A stretch of 64,000 nt of DNA from Bacillota bacterium. Lineage in GTDB: Bacteria; Bacillota; Clostridia; Lachnospirales; Lachnospiraceae. The stretch covers positions 44,846 through 108,845 of the forward strand of contig JAEWMT010000044.1 of the NCBI GenBank assembly GCA_023393095.1, written 5' to 3'. A program made the translations under genes and the position numbers. Shown here piece by piece: positions 27,405-36,227 of this stretch. How positions within the stretch are numbered: position 1 is the first letter of the stretch; each line of letters begins with the position of its first letter. The notes under the pieces are model-generated. The model was not told the origin of the DNA and searched no databases. It saw only the letters and a list, made by a program, of their open reading frames with translations.

Positions 27405-27507
27405 ACTTGTTAAAATCGAAATTATATGTCAGAATATGCAGAAAAGATAAAAAGGCATCTAACCTTTAATTCTGTAACAATAATAATTTTGAAGAGTATA
27501 ATATAAT

Positions 27508-27648
27508 ATGAATAAGGTAGCAAGACAGCTTTATCGGGAAACGATACATATCTTTAAATATTCGCAACCGAATCCCATTTACCTCATGAAGAGTGTGAAA
27601 GTTTACTGCCTTGATACCTTACCAGAATTATTCGGCTGCTTAAAATAG
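27508..27648 (+). CDS. Possible small protein, 46 residues (doubtful)
   Basis: An ATG-TAG frame of 46 residues (starts MNKVARQLYRETIHIF, ends PELFGCLK) lies 9 bases before a strong terminator and just after TATAAT-like sequence. It has two cysteines and an amphipathic N-terminus. There is no good ribosome site, so it may be leaderless, decayed or not a gene. No family recognised. The rest of the gap 27405-27762 holds only the terminator at 27657. Confidence 0.25.
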   Translation: MNKVARQLYRETIHIFKYSQPNPIYLMKSVKVYCLDTLPELFGCLK

Positions 27649-27656
27649 ATATGACA

Positions 27657-27685
27657 AACCGCCCCTTTTTTAAAGGGGCGGTTTT
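27657..27685 (+). terminator. Strong intrinsic terminator
   Basis: AACCGCCCCTTT/AAAGGGGCGGTT 12-bp stem with 3-nt loop followed by TTTT; T-rich on both strands, so it can also end the LysR transcript from the right. Confidence 0.85.
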
Positions 27686-27762
27686 GTATCTGCTTGCTGT
27701 ATGGGTCACCAAAAAAGTCAGTAGCATTATCAAATACTCAAGAGAAGGGAGAAAACTTGCCT

Positions 27763-28647
27763 TTACACAATTACTTTTCTTGCTTCCTCAAGAAATTTCA
27801 CCATGGTTGGTGACAACCATTTGTCTTTATGATAAGCAAGTTGTGTATAAACGGGTAATTGGGGACCGCTCCAAGATAGTTCAGTCAGTATTCCTTGCTC
27901 AATTTCATGGACTATGGAAATGCGTGGAATGATGGTGATACCCAATCCACTCGCAACAAGTTGCTTGATAGCTTCAATATTATTGATTTCGATGACAGAG
28001 TGTGGATGAATCTGTGCTTGTTTGATTATTGTATCAATCATGGAGCGAAAGCTACAGTTTTTTTGTGTCAAGATTAAGACCTGATTATTAAAATCATTAA
28101 TGCTAATATGTTCCTTAGTGCAAAATGAATGTGTGGGTGAAGCAGCAACAGCAATCTGCTCGGAGAGTAGTGTCTCTATGATTAGATCGGGAAAGTTAAC
28201 TTCATGGGTCAGGAAAAAGGCTACATCGACGGTATTATTTTGTAGCTGAGAGTGGATGTCATCTACTGAACCGAATTTAAGACTCAGGTCTACATCAGGA
28301 TAATGACTTAGAAAATACTTGAAGACAGTAGGCAATCGAGCTACGCTAAAGGATTCATTGGCACCAATAGTAAGCTTTCCACTGATAGAACTATTTGATG
28401 TCAGATTGGTAATTGCTTCAGCAGAATACTTTAAGATATTTTCACTGTAATAGAGTAATTGTTCTCCTTGTAAAGTTAGTTTGATTGTATGTCCAAGTCT
28501 TTCAAATAGTCTGGTGTTCAATTCATTTTCCAATAACTGAATATGAGTTGTGACAGTTGGCTGTGCATATCCTAGTAATTTTGAGGCAGCACTGAAACTA
28601 CTGGTTTTTGCGACTGTTGAAAATGTCTGTAATAATTTGATTTCCAT
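27763..28647 (-). CDS. LysR-family transcriptional regulator
   Basis: About 294 residues. The N-terminal helix-turn-helix reads LLQTFSTVAKTSSFSAASKLLGYAQPTVTTHIQLLENELNTRLFER in pieces typical of LysR, followed by the two-lobed effector domain (LTIGANESFSVARLP). The ATG at 28647 follows GGGGGAAA at 7 bases; an upstream ATG at 28665 would add six residues. It is divergent from a haloacid dehalogenase gene 163 bases away, its likely target. Confidence 0.93.
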   Translation of the reverse strand: MEIKLLQTFSTVAKTSSFSAASKLLGYAQPTVTTHIQLLENELNTRLFERLGHTIKLTLQGEQLLYYSENILKYSAEAITNLTSNSSISGKLTIGANESFSVARLPTVFKYFLSHYPDVDLSLKFGSVDDIHSQLQNNTVDVAFFLTHEVNFPDLIIETLLSEQIAVAASPTHSFCTKEHISINDFNNQVLILTQKNCSFRSMIDTIIKQAQIHPHSVIEINNIEAIKQLVASGLGITIIPRISIVHEIEQGILTELSWSGPQLPVYTQLAYHKDKWLSPTMVKFLEEARKVIV

Positions 28648-28810
28648 GCAATTTCCCCCATTCAAAGTTCAATTTACTAATTGTTTTATCTCTAAATTTA
28701 CCCGAACGCTATTATAAAATGTAATCAAATGTATTATAACTATCAATTATCTAAATAGCAAGAACCATGCTATTCTATACTTAATAACAAATCTGAAAGG
28801 AGATCAACAC

Positions 28811-29467
28811 ATGTTGAAAGGTGTAGTTTTTGATGCATATGGTACTTTATTTGATGTATTTTCTGTTGCTCAAAAATGTGAAGAAGAGTATCCGGGTAGA
28901 GGAGACGAAATTAGTCAGATATGGAGGCAGAAGCAATTAGAATATTCCTGGTTACAGACATTGATGGGCCAGTACAAACGATTTTGGGACATTACCGAGG
29001 ATGCGCTTTGCTATGCTTTGAAATCTTTGGGACTCTATTATAATGAAGACAATATTAAGAGCTTAATGAATTCTTATTATAATCTTACTGTTTATTCTGA
29101 TGTAGCTGAAGCACTAGATAATTTCCGCCCAAGAAAGTTGGTGATTCTAACCAATGGGAATGCAGAAATGTTTGACCAACTTCTTGTTAATACTGGAGTT
29201 AATCAATATCTTGATGGATTTTTGAGTGCCGATAAGGTACAACTTTTTAAGCCAAGGCCAGAAGTATATCAGATAGCAGTAGACTACCTTGGAATTAATA
29301 AGAACGAGATACTCTTTGTCTCTTCCAATGCATGGGATATTGCAGGCGCGAAATCATTTGGGTTTTCCACAGGATGGATTAATCGTGGCCACAAGCCTTG
29401 TGAGCAGTTAGGGGTAAAGCCTGATTATATTGTTTCTAGTTTATTAGAACTTACGAAAAAGATATAA
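28811..29467 (+). CDS. Haloacid dehalogenase type II (L-2-haloacid dehalogenase-like)
   Basis: 218 residues, the length of L-DEX enzymes. Nucleophile aspartate in FDAYGTLFD, then RQKQLEYSWLQTLMGQYKRF matching the substrate-pocket region of L-2-haloacid dehalogenases, LTNGN (motif II), KPRPEVY (motif III lysine) and SSNAWDIAGAKSFG (motif IV). The S-S-N-A-W-D signature separates it from general HAD phosphatases. Likely hydrolyses short 2-halocarboxylates or a related substrate. Start follows AAAGGAG. Possibly induced through the divergent LysR protein. Confidence 0.88.
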   Translation: MLKGVVFDAYGTLFDVFSVAQKCEEEYPGRGDEISQIWRQKQLEYSWLQTLMGQYKRFWDITEDALCYALKSLGLYYNEDNIKSLMNSYYNLTVYSDVAEALDNFRPRKLVILTNGNAEMFDQLLVNTGVNQYLDGFLSADKVQLFKPRPEVYQIAVDYLGINKNEILFVSSNAWDIAGAKSFGFSTGWINRGHKPCEQLGVKPDYIVSSLLELTKKI

Positions 29468-29714
29468 AAAATTTATAAACTTACAAACTTTGATTTCGTA
29501 GCATTTCTAAAGAAGGCGAATTCAATTAGTTTCAAGAGGTCTGAAGTAATTAGTGTATCTGAGGCGCAGCATTGATTTTGTAACAAATACTTCATCAGAT
29601 ATGGGGTGAGAACAATTAATGATATAAATGTAATAGATAATAATGGATATTCATGTTAAACTTGTGATAGGCATTGAATTGTCCTGTTAGAATTTGATGG
29701 AGGAATAAATACAT

Positions 29715-30353
29715 ATGTTTCATCGAAATGATTTGAAGAGTTTTACCCTAAATAGTTATTATATTGACTTTCTGGAACCCATTATCCAGTCGAAAGCAAA
29801 GGAATTATTTTCTGATAAAATGACTGAAATACAAAAGGCAGAGATCGCATTTTTATTTGTCCGTGATGAAATACATCATTCTTTTGATATTGGTGCAGAA
29901 GTGATTACTGCTAAAGCTTCGGATGTCTTGAAATATGAAACCGGAATATGCCATGCAAAATCAAATTTATTAGCGGCGCTGCTGCGTTCTCAAGGGATTC
30001 CGATAGGATTTAGATTTGAGTATCTAACATTGGCGGATGATGATTCTATGGGTTACTGTATTCATTGTTTAAATGCAGTTTTTTTGAATAATGGATGGAT
30101 TGAAATGGATGCAAGAGGAAACAAAGAGGGTGTTAATGCTCAATTTTCACTAACAGAAAAGAAACTTGCATTTTTGCCAAGAAAAAAATATAAAGAATAT
30201 TTTATAGCAGGAATATATTCTGAACCAGATCTTGTAACAATGAAAATGCTCGATTTAGCGAGTTCGTTACAAGAAGTTAGAGAAGGGTTGCAGAAAGGTG
30301 TAGAACAAAGCTGTATACGATTAGATTCCAGTAATTTTATAAGTATTGAATAA
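29715..30353 (+). CDS. Transglutaminase-like domain protein
   Basis: 212 residues. Cysteine-histidine-aspartate triad motifs are visible: GICHAKSNLLAALLRSQGIP (Cys near 88), CIHCLNAVFLNNGWIEMDARGN (His near 120, Asp near 136). The N-terminal DEIHHSFDIG segment is also usual. Cytoplasmic, no signal peptide. Family members act as cysteine proteases or peptide-modifying enzymes; the substrate is unknown. Start follows GGAGG. Confidence 0.88.
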   Translation: MFHRNDLKSFTLNSYYIDFLEPIIQSKAKELFSDKMTEIQKAEIAFLFVRDEIHHSFDIGAEVITAKASDVLKYETGICHAKSNLLAALLRSQGIPIGFRFEYLTLADDDSMGYCIHCLNAVFLNNGWIEMDARGNKEGVNAQFSLTEKKLAFLPRKKYKEYFIAGIYSEPDLVTMKMLDLASSLQEVREGLQKGVEQSCIRLDSSNFISIE

Positions 30354-30361
30354 AAATTTTC

Positions 30362-30405
30362 TAAATGCCATTGCATAATATAATAGTTTTGCAGTGGCAT
30401 TTTTA
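30362..30405 (+). terminator. Terminator after transglutaminase-like gene
   Basis: AAATGCCA-TGCA pairs with TGCA-TGGCATTT, followed by TTT. The bases from here to 30560 hold only a 32-codon frame at about 30437 without support. Confidence 0.75.
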
Positions 30406-30570
30406 CGTTTTAAAGGTGGTGAGAAGTTAAATTAAGATGGTCGATGACAAGCCAAAGGCAAGCAATATAAAGCAGAGAGCCATTATTTGTTTCCATAAGC
30501 CGAAAATGTTGCCATTAAAAAGAATGACTTAGCCACAATCATCAGTCTGTGCACGATGGAATATTATGTA

Positions 30571-30635
30571 TTGACAGTTGTTAATTAGTACATTATAATT
30601 AAACATGTTTAATACATGTTTAATACAAGTTTAAA
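30571..30635 (+). promoter_or_regulatory. Consensus promoter overlapped by a repeat operator
   Basis: TTGACA, 17 bases, TATAAT (30594-30599): a perfect sigma-A promoter. Directly after it come three 11-bp tandem copies: ACATGTTTAAT at 30603 and 30614, ACAAGTTTAAA at 30625. The first overlaps a perfect palindrome TTAAACATGTTTAA (30599-30612). AAACATGT-TTAAT-ACATGTTT forms a further perfect inverted repeat. Position over the transcription start implies repression, most simply by the TetR protein encoded at the end of the operon. Confidence 0.75.
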
Positions 30636-30683
30636 TATTTTCGCCTACAAAAGATAGAGTCAGAGAAAATGAGAGGATTGATT

Positions 30684-31793
30684 ATGAATACAGATATCGA
30701 ATTAACATCTTATATGAACGGTGCAGTTATGCGACTGATCTCAAGTGTATTAAAATCTACACTGAAAAATCCGAGGGAAACCGCTTTCGTTCTTGAAATG
30801 CGTTCCTACATACAGAAGGCAAATAAAAAACGAATGGAAAGTGAGGAAAAGGGAATCCATATTCCTACTTTTCTGATCTCCAGTATAACGAATCATTGCA
30901 ATCTATATTGTAAGGGTTGTTACGCAAGAGAAAATAAGATCTGCGGGGAAGCTACACATGCACCGATGTTAACTACACAAAAATGGTCACGAATTTTTAA
31001 TGAGGCTGCAGCTTTAGGTATCTCATTTAATCTGCTGGCAGGCGGTGAACCGCTGCTTAGAAAAGATGTTATTCTTGAGGCATCGAAGGTGCGTAATATG
31101 ATCTTCCCTATATTTACGAATGGGCTTATGATTAATCAGGAATATTTAAAATTATTTTTAGGTCATAGAAATTTGATTCCTGTAATCAGCATTGAGGGTA
31201 ATAGGGAAGTGACGGATGATAGAAGAGGAAAAGGCACCTATGATAAACTGATAACCAATATGAAGGAGCTCCAAAAGTCGAATCTTTTGTATGGGGCATC
31301 TATCACCGTGACCAGTGAAAATATCAGCCAAGTAACCAGTACTGCATATATGGATACTTTGGCGGACTTAGGCTGTAAATTGGTTTTCTTCATCGAATAT
31401 GTACCGGCTGTTTCGAGCACTCAACATCTGACACTTTCTGAAGAGAATCAGGCTTATCTGGAAGAGAAACAGGGCTTACTTCGAAAAAAGTACGAAGAGA
31501 TAATTTTTCTTTCCTTTCCGGGAGACGAAAAATATCTGGGTGGATGTTTGGCAGCAGGCAGAGGATTCTTTCATATTAATCCGTACGGAGGAGCAGAGCC
31601 CTGCCCGTTCTCGTCTTATTCTGACTGTAATCTGAGTGAGCAAAGTCTGATGGAAGTACTTCAATCACCGCTGTTTAAAAAACTGAATGAAGCGAAGCTT
31701 GTAGGAGGCGAGCATAGAGGAGGCTGCGCACTGTTTGAACATAAGGCTGAAGTGGAAGCATTGATCCAGCCGGCCAATACATCAGATAGGTAA
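30684..31793 (+). CDS. Radical SAM protein with SPASM-like C-terminus
   Basis: About 369 residues. Radical SAM cluster motif CNLYCKGC near residue 88, LAGGEPLLRKD, FTNGLM, SIEGN and the usual barrel pattern. The C-terminal region has cysteines arranged GGCLAAGRGFF, EPCPFSSYSDC and GGCALF, as in SPASM/twitch auxiliary-cluster enzymes. Reaction unknown. The ATG at 30684 follows GAGAGG at 7 bases. First gene of a three-gene operon with a hydrolase and a TetR regulator; no precursor peptide gene is visible nearby. Confidence 0.87.
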   Translation: MNTDIELTSYMNGAVMRLISSVLKSTLKNPRETAFVLEMRSYIQKANKKRMESEEKGIHIPTFLISSITNHCNLYCKGCYARENKICGEATHAPMLTTQKWSRIFNEAAALGISFNLLAGGEPLLRKDVILEASKVRNMIFPIFTNGLMINQEYLKLFLGHRNLIPVISIEGNREVTDDRRGKGTYDKLITNMKELQKSNLLYGASITVTSENISQVTSTAYMDTLADLGCKLVFFIEYVPAVSSTQHLTLSEENQAYLEEKQGLLRKKYEEIIFLSFPGDEKYLGGCLAAGRGFFHINPYGGAEPCPFSSYSDCNLSEQSLMEVLQSPLFKKLNEAKLVGGEHRGGCALFEHKAEVEALIQPANTSDR

Positions 31794-31803
31794 GAATGAG
31801 TAT

Positions 31804-32769
31804 ATGGTGGTACGAAAAATAAATCATTATAATCGAAAGGTAGTAAAAAATATGCTGATAGGATTAAGTATACTTATTGCTGTGGCAATCCTGGCACTGT
31901 TATTCATAGCATATATATATCAACCCAAGGAAGATAGAAATTATAAATCAAATTATTTAAAAAAGGTAGCATCAAATTATTTAGAAATGGATCATTATAG
32001 TGCACATTATATGAAATCCGGAACCGGAAGCCCTGTTATATTAATCCACGGAGGAGGAACCTGGTTATATTCTTATAGAGAGAATACACCCTATATCTCT
32101 AATTATTTTACTACCTATGCAGTCGATATGCCAGGGCATGGATATACCAAAGTTTTGTTGGATAAACCGAAATATGATCTGAATATGTACTGTAGTTTTC
32201 TTCTGGAATTTATCGAACGCCAAAATTTTAAGAAGGTAATTCTGGTAGGAAATTCCTGGGGTGGGGGCTGGGCGTTGTATTTTGCCCAAAAGCATCCGGA
32301 TATGGTGGAAAAACTTGTACTGATTGATTCATCGGGGTTGGCTCTTCATGATGTTATTGAATGGGAAATGTTTAAATACCCTGTAGTCGGAGAGGCTGCT
32401 TCCAAATTTATTAATACTTCCACCGTAAAAGATGGATTAGATAAAGTATTTTATAACAAAGATAAAGTTAATTATGAGATGATAAAGGAAATAAAGGTAC
32501 CACTGACATTTAAGAATAACAGGAAGGCACAGTACCTGGCTGAAAGAAACCTTAATTGGAAGGTTGTTATGAATCATCTCTCTGAAATGAAAATTCCAAC
32601 ATTAATTATATGGGGGAAAAATGATAAGTATCTGGACTATAATTATGCATATCAGTTTCATAAAAAAATAAAAAATTCAGAATTATTATTAATAGACAAC
32701 TGTGGACATGTGGCACATGAAGACTGTCCGGATGTGGTAAATAAAGCAATTGTTGATTTTTTGCATTAA
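31804..32769 (+). CDS. Membrane-anchored alpha/beta hydrolase
   Basis: 321 residues. An N-terminal anchor (about 17-38) precedes an alpha/beta-hydrolase domain: oxyanion HGGG near 79, nucleophile elbow GNSWGGG near 147, acid DKYLDY and histidine CGHVAHED near the end. It faces the outside if the anchor is a signal-anchor. Substrate unknown. Ten bases behind the radical SAM gene and 3 bases ahead of an in-frame TetR start, so co-transcribed. Confidence 0.9.
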   Translation: MVVRKINHYNRKVVKNMLIGLSILIAVAILALLFIAYIYQPKEDRNYKSNYLKKVASNYLEMDHYSAHYMKSGTGSPVILIHGGGTWLYSYRENTPYISNYFTTYAVDMPGHGYTKVLLDKPKYDLNMYCSFLLEFIERQNFKKVILVGNSWGGGWALYFAQKHPDMVEKLVLIDSSGLALHDVIEWEMFKYPVVGEAASKFINTSTVKDGLDKVFYNKDKVNYEMIKEIKVPLTFKNNRKAQYLAERNLNWKVVMNHLSEMKIPTLIIWGKNDKYLDYNYAYQFHKKIKNSELLLIDNCGHVAHEDCPDVVNKAIVDFLH

Positions 32770-32805
32770 TAAATGAAAAGAAATGATTGGAGAGGAAGCA
32801 AAATC

Positions 32806-33360
32806 ATGTCAAGTGATAATGTTAAGGAACAGTTAATCAATGCTACAATCAAGCTTTTATCAGAAAGTAAAAATCCAGAGAAAATTACTGCTAGACAGAT
32901 TGTTTCTGAGGCGAATGCTAATCTGGCAATGATTAATTATTATTTCAATTCTAAAAATGAACTACTCAAAATTGCGCTCGGAAGAATAATGGAAGAACGA
33001 GCCGATGAGATGAAAGATATATTTAATAAACCGATTCCGCCAAAAGATAAATTATTAGAATTCCTAATTACAATGATAGAATTAACGCTGGAATTTACCA
33101 ATGTTACAAAGCCAATTATATCCTATGCACTTCTTGAGGGGGATATGGAGCCTGCCTATATCATTTTGCCGGTTATCCGGGAATACTACGGGAATAAAAG
33201 AACGGAAACGGAGTGCAGAATGGTTGCATTTCAGCTGATATCAGCATTGCAACTAACTTTCTTACGCAACGATCAGTTTTCAGAATATTTAGGGATAGAT
33301 TTTCAGGATAAGCAACAGAGAAATCAATTCGTTCATACATTGGTTAATTTGTATTTGTAG
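32806..33360 (+). CDS. TetR/AcrR-family repressor
   Basis: About 184 residues. The N-terminal helix-turn-helix is typical: ITARQIVSEANANLAMINYYFNSKNELLKIAL in register. A ligand-binding helical domain follows. The ATG at 32806 follows GAGAGGAAG; an ATG at 32773 would add 11 residues. Last gene of the operon that begins at 30684, whose promoter carries palindromic repeats; autoregulation is inferred. Confidence 0.9.
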   Translation: MSSDNVKEQLINATIKLLSESKNPEKITARQIVSEANANLAMINYYFNSKNELLKIALGRIMEERADEMKDIFNKPIPPKDKLLEFLITMIELTLEFTNVTKPIISYALLEGDMEPAYIILPVIREYYGNKRTETECRMVAFQLISALQLTFLRNDQFSEYLGIDFQDKQQRNQFVHTLVNLYL

Positions 33361-33385
33361 TGAAGTATCAGTATAAAAGTTAAGG

Positions 33386-33429
33386 AAAAAACCGATAGAG
33401 CCAAATATATCTGGCTCTTATCGGTTTTT
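33386..33429. terminator. Bidirectional terminator
   Basis: AAAAACCGATAGAGCCA pairs with TGGCTCTTATCGGTTTTT (one bulge), A-rich before and T-rich after, between convergent TetR and TrhA genes. Confidence 0.9.
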
Positions 33430-33456
33430 TATTTAAATACCATCTAAGAAGAGTAC

Positions 33457-34125
33457 TTACGGCATAACGGCAATATACAGATACATCATCATAAAGTGAC
33501 AGAAGCTGCCGCCGATACAGAACAGGTGAAAGATCTCATGGGAACCGAAGTTCTTATGCTTGCTATTAAAGATGGGAAGCTTTAAAGCATAGATCACACC
33601 GCCTACGGTATAAATAATTCCGCCTGCAAGCAGCCACTGAAAAGCAGCACTCCCAAGAGAGTTAATAATCTGCGTAAAGGCAAGTACACAGGTCCAGCCC
33701 ATTGCAATGTAGACTACAGCAGAAAACCATTTTGGACAGTGAACCCAGAAGCCAGTTACTACAATACCGATTATTGCTAAACCCCATACTAATGCTAATA
33801 AAGCTAGGCCGACTCTTCCTCCTAGTACTATAAGACAAATAGGAGTATAGGTTCCGGCAATTAGAACATAGATGGACATATGATCAAATTTTTTCAGGCG
33901 AATATGGGTTTTATTTGTTTTACCGAAGGTATGGTAAACAGTACTTGCAGTGTATAATAAAATCATACTTAAAATAAATATCCCAAGAGAAATAAGATGA
34001 ATACTGTCCGGATGTCCTGCGGCTTTAATTAAAAGTGGCATTGCAGCAAATACGGCCATTAGCATGCCGATGAAATGAGTAATAGCGCTTCCGGGATCTT
34101 TTGCTTTGACTTTTTTGACTGTCAT
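33457..34125 (-). CDS. trhA: Hemolysin III / TrhA-like PAQR membrane protein
   Basis: 222 residues with seven membrane helices. Metal-site pattern: SAITHFIG near the N-terminus with the first histidine-containing helix, S-TVYHTF near 65 and HEIFHLFCIGGSFCHF near the end. These match the hemolysin III/YqfA family, linked to membrane lipid and fluidity homeostasis in E. coli. AAGGAG lies 8 bases before the ATG. Confidence 0.92.
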   Translation of the reverse strand: MTVKKVKAKDPGSAITHFIGMLMAVFAAMPLLIKAAGHPDSIHLISLGIFILSMILLYTASTVYHTFGKTNKTHIRLKKFDHMSIYVLIAGTYTPICLIVLGGRVGLALLALVWGLAIIGIVVTGFWVHCPKWFSAVVYIAMGWTCVLAFTQIINSLGSAAFQWLLAGGIIYTVGGVIYALKLPIFNSKHKNFGSHEIFHLFCIGGSFCHFMMMYLYIAVMP

Positions 34126-34207
34126 AAAATCAACTCCTTAAATAATAGATATTTTACTTATCACATATTTCTATTGTATACGTATTGTAACAATATTATT
34201 ACATGAT

Positions 34208-34243
34208 GTAGTAATTAATACTACGTAATGTATATTAATATAC
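34208..34243. promoter_or_regulatory. Two adjacent palindromes, candidate operator
   Basis: GTAGTA-ATTAA-TACTAC (34208-34224, perfect dyad) followed by the perfect palindrome GTATATTAATATAC (34230-34243), both in the divergent gap between trhA and the DUF951 gene. The regulator is unknown; AT-richness makes chance palindromes more likely. Confidence 0.4.
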
Positions 34244-34363
34244 TACAACACATGGAATTAAAATGCAATACAAATTTATTTAAAAAAAATATTTAATATG
34301 ATATAATTTAAACGAGTTTTGGTCGCCCAAATTCGCAGTTGATCGTCAGAATGGAGGATTTGT

Positions 34364-34543
34364 ATGGATTTGAATGTGGGAGAAATTATTAAACTAAAAA
34401 AGCAGCATCCCTGTGGAAGCAGTGAATGGGAGATTCTCAGAGTGGGTATGGACTTTCGTCTGAAATGTCTAGGCTGCGGGCATCAGATCATGATACCGAG
34501 AAAACAGGTGGAAAAGAATATTAAGCAGGTAAGAAAGCCATAA
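34364..34543 (+). CDS. DUF951 family protein (YyzM-like)
   Basis: 59 residues. The sequence MDLNVGEIIKLKKQHPCGS, WEILRVGMDFRLKC and GCGHQIMIPRKQVEK is the complete DUF951 family pattern: a small OB-like protein with three cysteines (one in HPCG, two in KCLGCG) that may bind zinc. Function unknown but highly conserved in Firmicutes. GGAGG lies 7 bases before the ATG. Confidence 0.93.
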   Translation: MDLNVGEIIKLKKQHPCGSSEWEILRVGMDFRLKCLGCGHQIMIPRKQVEKNIKQVRKP

Positions 34544-34612
34544 ATTGAATTATGGGTAAAACAGCTTTTATGATATAGATTAAACATAGCAATTTGAAAG
34601 GATAAGGCACAA

Positions 34613-35260
34613 ATGAAATATATACTATTTGATCTAGATGGAACATTAACGGATCCAAAGGTTGGTATAACGAAATCGGTACAATATGCCCTGAAGGCTT
34701 TTCATATTGATGAGCCTGATTTGGATGCTCTATGTAAATATATTGGTCCTCCGCTTCGGACTTCCTTTATCGAATATCAAGGCTTCAGTGAGACACAGGC
34801 GGAAGAAGCTTTGGTAAAATATAGAGAATACTTTGGGGATACCGGGATTTTTGAAAATGAAGTATACGATGGAATAAAGGAACTTCTTACGAAGCTTCAA
34901 AAGGCAGGTAAAAGCCTGATTGTAGCTACCTCCAAGCCGGAAATCTTTGCCAGGAGGATATTGGAGCATTTTGAACTTGAGGGCTATTTTACGGATGTCT
35001 GCGGTGCCACAATGGATAATTCAAGAGGAACTAAGGAAGAAGTGATCCGTTATGCCTTCGAAAAAAATCATATCACAGATCATTCCTTGGCTGTTATGGT
35101 AGGTGACAGACTGCATGACATTGAAGGAGCGAAAAAGGTTGGAATTGCTTCTGTCGGGGTTTTATATGGATTTGGTAGCAGGGTAGAGCTTGAAAAAGCA
35201 GGAGCAGATAAAATAGCTGAGACGGTTCAGGAGTTGTATGAAGTAATTTTGAATTTATAG
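34613..35260 (+). CDS. HAD phosphatase, phosphoglycolate-phosphatase-like
   Basis: 215 residues. HAD motif I FDLDGTLTDP, a helical cap (GPPLRTSFIEY near 45, typical of the 5'-nucleotidase/PGP subgroup), motif II ATSKPE, motif III K-E-E-V-I-R and motif IV VGDRLHDIEGAKKVGI. Cytoplasmic; likely dephosphorylates a small metabolite. Start follows AAAGGATAAGG. Confidence 0.9.
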   Translation: MKYILFDLDGTLTDPKVGITKSVQYALKAFHIDEPDLDALCKYIGPPLRTSFIEYQGFSETQAEEALVKYREYFGDTGIFENEVYDGIKELLTKLQKAGKSLIVATSKPEIFARRILEHFELEGYFTDVCGATMDNSRGTKEEVIRYAFEKNHITDHSLAVMVGDRLHDIEGAKKVGIASVGVLYGFGSRVELEKAGADKIAETVQELYEVILNL

Positions 35261-35353
35261 ATGAAGCAGTTGGTTTAAAGTCATAATTTAGGGTTAAATA
35301 TAACATTAGGACGAGATATTTATGCTATTTCGGAAAGGGATGTGGTAGAATAA

Positions 35354-36106
35354 ATGAAATTAGTATCGTGGAATGTAAATGGGCTTAGAGCTTGTATTAA
35401 TAAAGGGTTTGAGGAATTTTTCAAAAGTGTGGATGCGGATGTATTCTGCTTGCAGGAGACAAAGCTGCAGCCAGAACAGGTTGAGATATCCTTCGAGGGA
35501 TATCATCAGTATTTTAATTCGGCAGTAAAGAAAGGCTACTCCGGAACTGCAATATTTACGAAGAAGGAGCCACTTAGCGTATGTTTCGATCTTTGTATGG
35601 ACAAGCATAATGATGAGGGTAGGGTAATAACAGCAGAATATGAGGATTTCTATCTGGTTACGGTATATACTCCAAACTCCCAGAAGGAGCTTGCAAGACT
35701 TGATTATCGTATGGAATGGGAGGATGATTTCCGAAGTTATGTTATGAACTTGGATAGCAAGAAACCTGTCATTATCTGTGGGGATCTTAATGTAGCACAC
35801 CAGGAAATTGATCTTAAGAATCCGAAATCCAATAAGAAGAATGCAGGTTTTACTAATGAAGAGCGGGATAAGATGACACAGCTTCTGGGAAGCGGCTTCC
35901 TTGATACCTTCCGGTTTATTTATCCGGACAGAACAGAGGCATATACCTGGTGGTCATACATGTTCCATGCCAGAGAGAAGAATGCAGGATGGCGCATTGA
36001 TTATTTTCTGGCCTCCGAACGTCTGCGAGATCGCATTGAGGACAGCATCCTTCATATGGACATTATGGGTAGTGACCATTGTCCGGTAGAGCTTATAATT
36101 AAGTAA
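35354..36106 (+). CDS. xth: Exodeoxyribonuclease III (AP endonuclease)
   Basis: 250 residues, XthA/ExoA length. Motifs in order: SWNVNGLRA (Asn), CLQETKLQ (catalytic Glu), VTVYTPNS, ICGDLNVAH (Asp/Asn pair), TYTWWS-like segment and WRIDYFLAS, then GSDHCPVEL (catalytic Asp-His). Base-excision repair at abasic sites. Start follows AAAGGGATG. Confidence 0.96.
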   Translation: MKLVSWNVNGLRACINKGFEEFFKSVDADVFCLQETKLQPEQVEISFEGYHQYFNSAVKKGYSGTAIFTKKEPLSVCFDLCMDKHNDEGRVITAEYEDFYLVTVYTPNSQKELARLDYRMEWEDDFRSYVMNLDSKKPVIICGDLNVAHQEIDLKNPKSNKKNAGFTNEERDKMTQLLGSGFLDTFRFIYPDRTEAYTWWSYMFHAREKNAGWRIDYFLASERLRDRIEDSILHMDIMGSDHCPVELIIK

Positions 36107-36227
36107 AATCAGTGTGATTAGATGGGTATATCCAGGAGATCCGATGCAGAGTTCTTTTGCTAGATTTTGACTAAAATTATTCTTGTAATTATATGGGTCA
36201 AATACTATACTTAAAGATAAGGGACAA

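Noticed and set aside
27651..27932. 93-residue plus-strand frame
   Set aside because: It begins inside a strong terminator and then runs antisense to the LysR gene.
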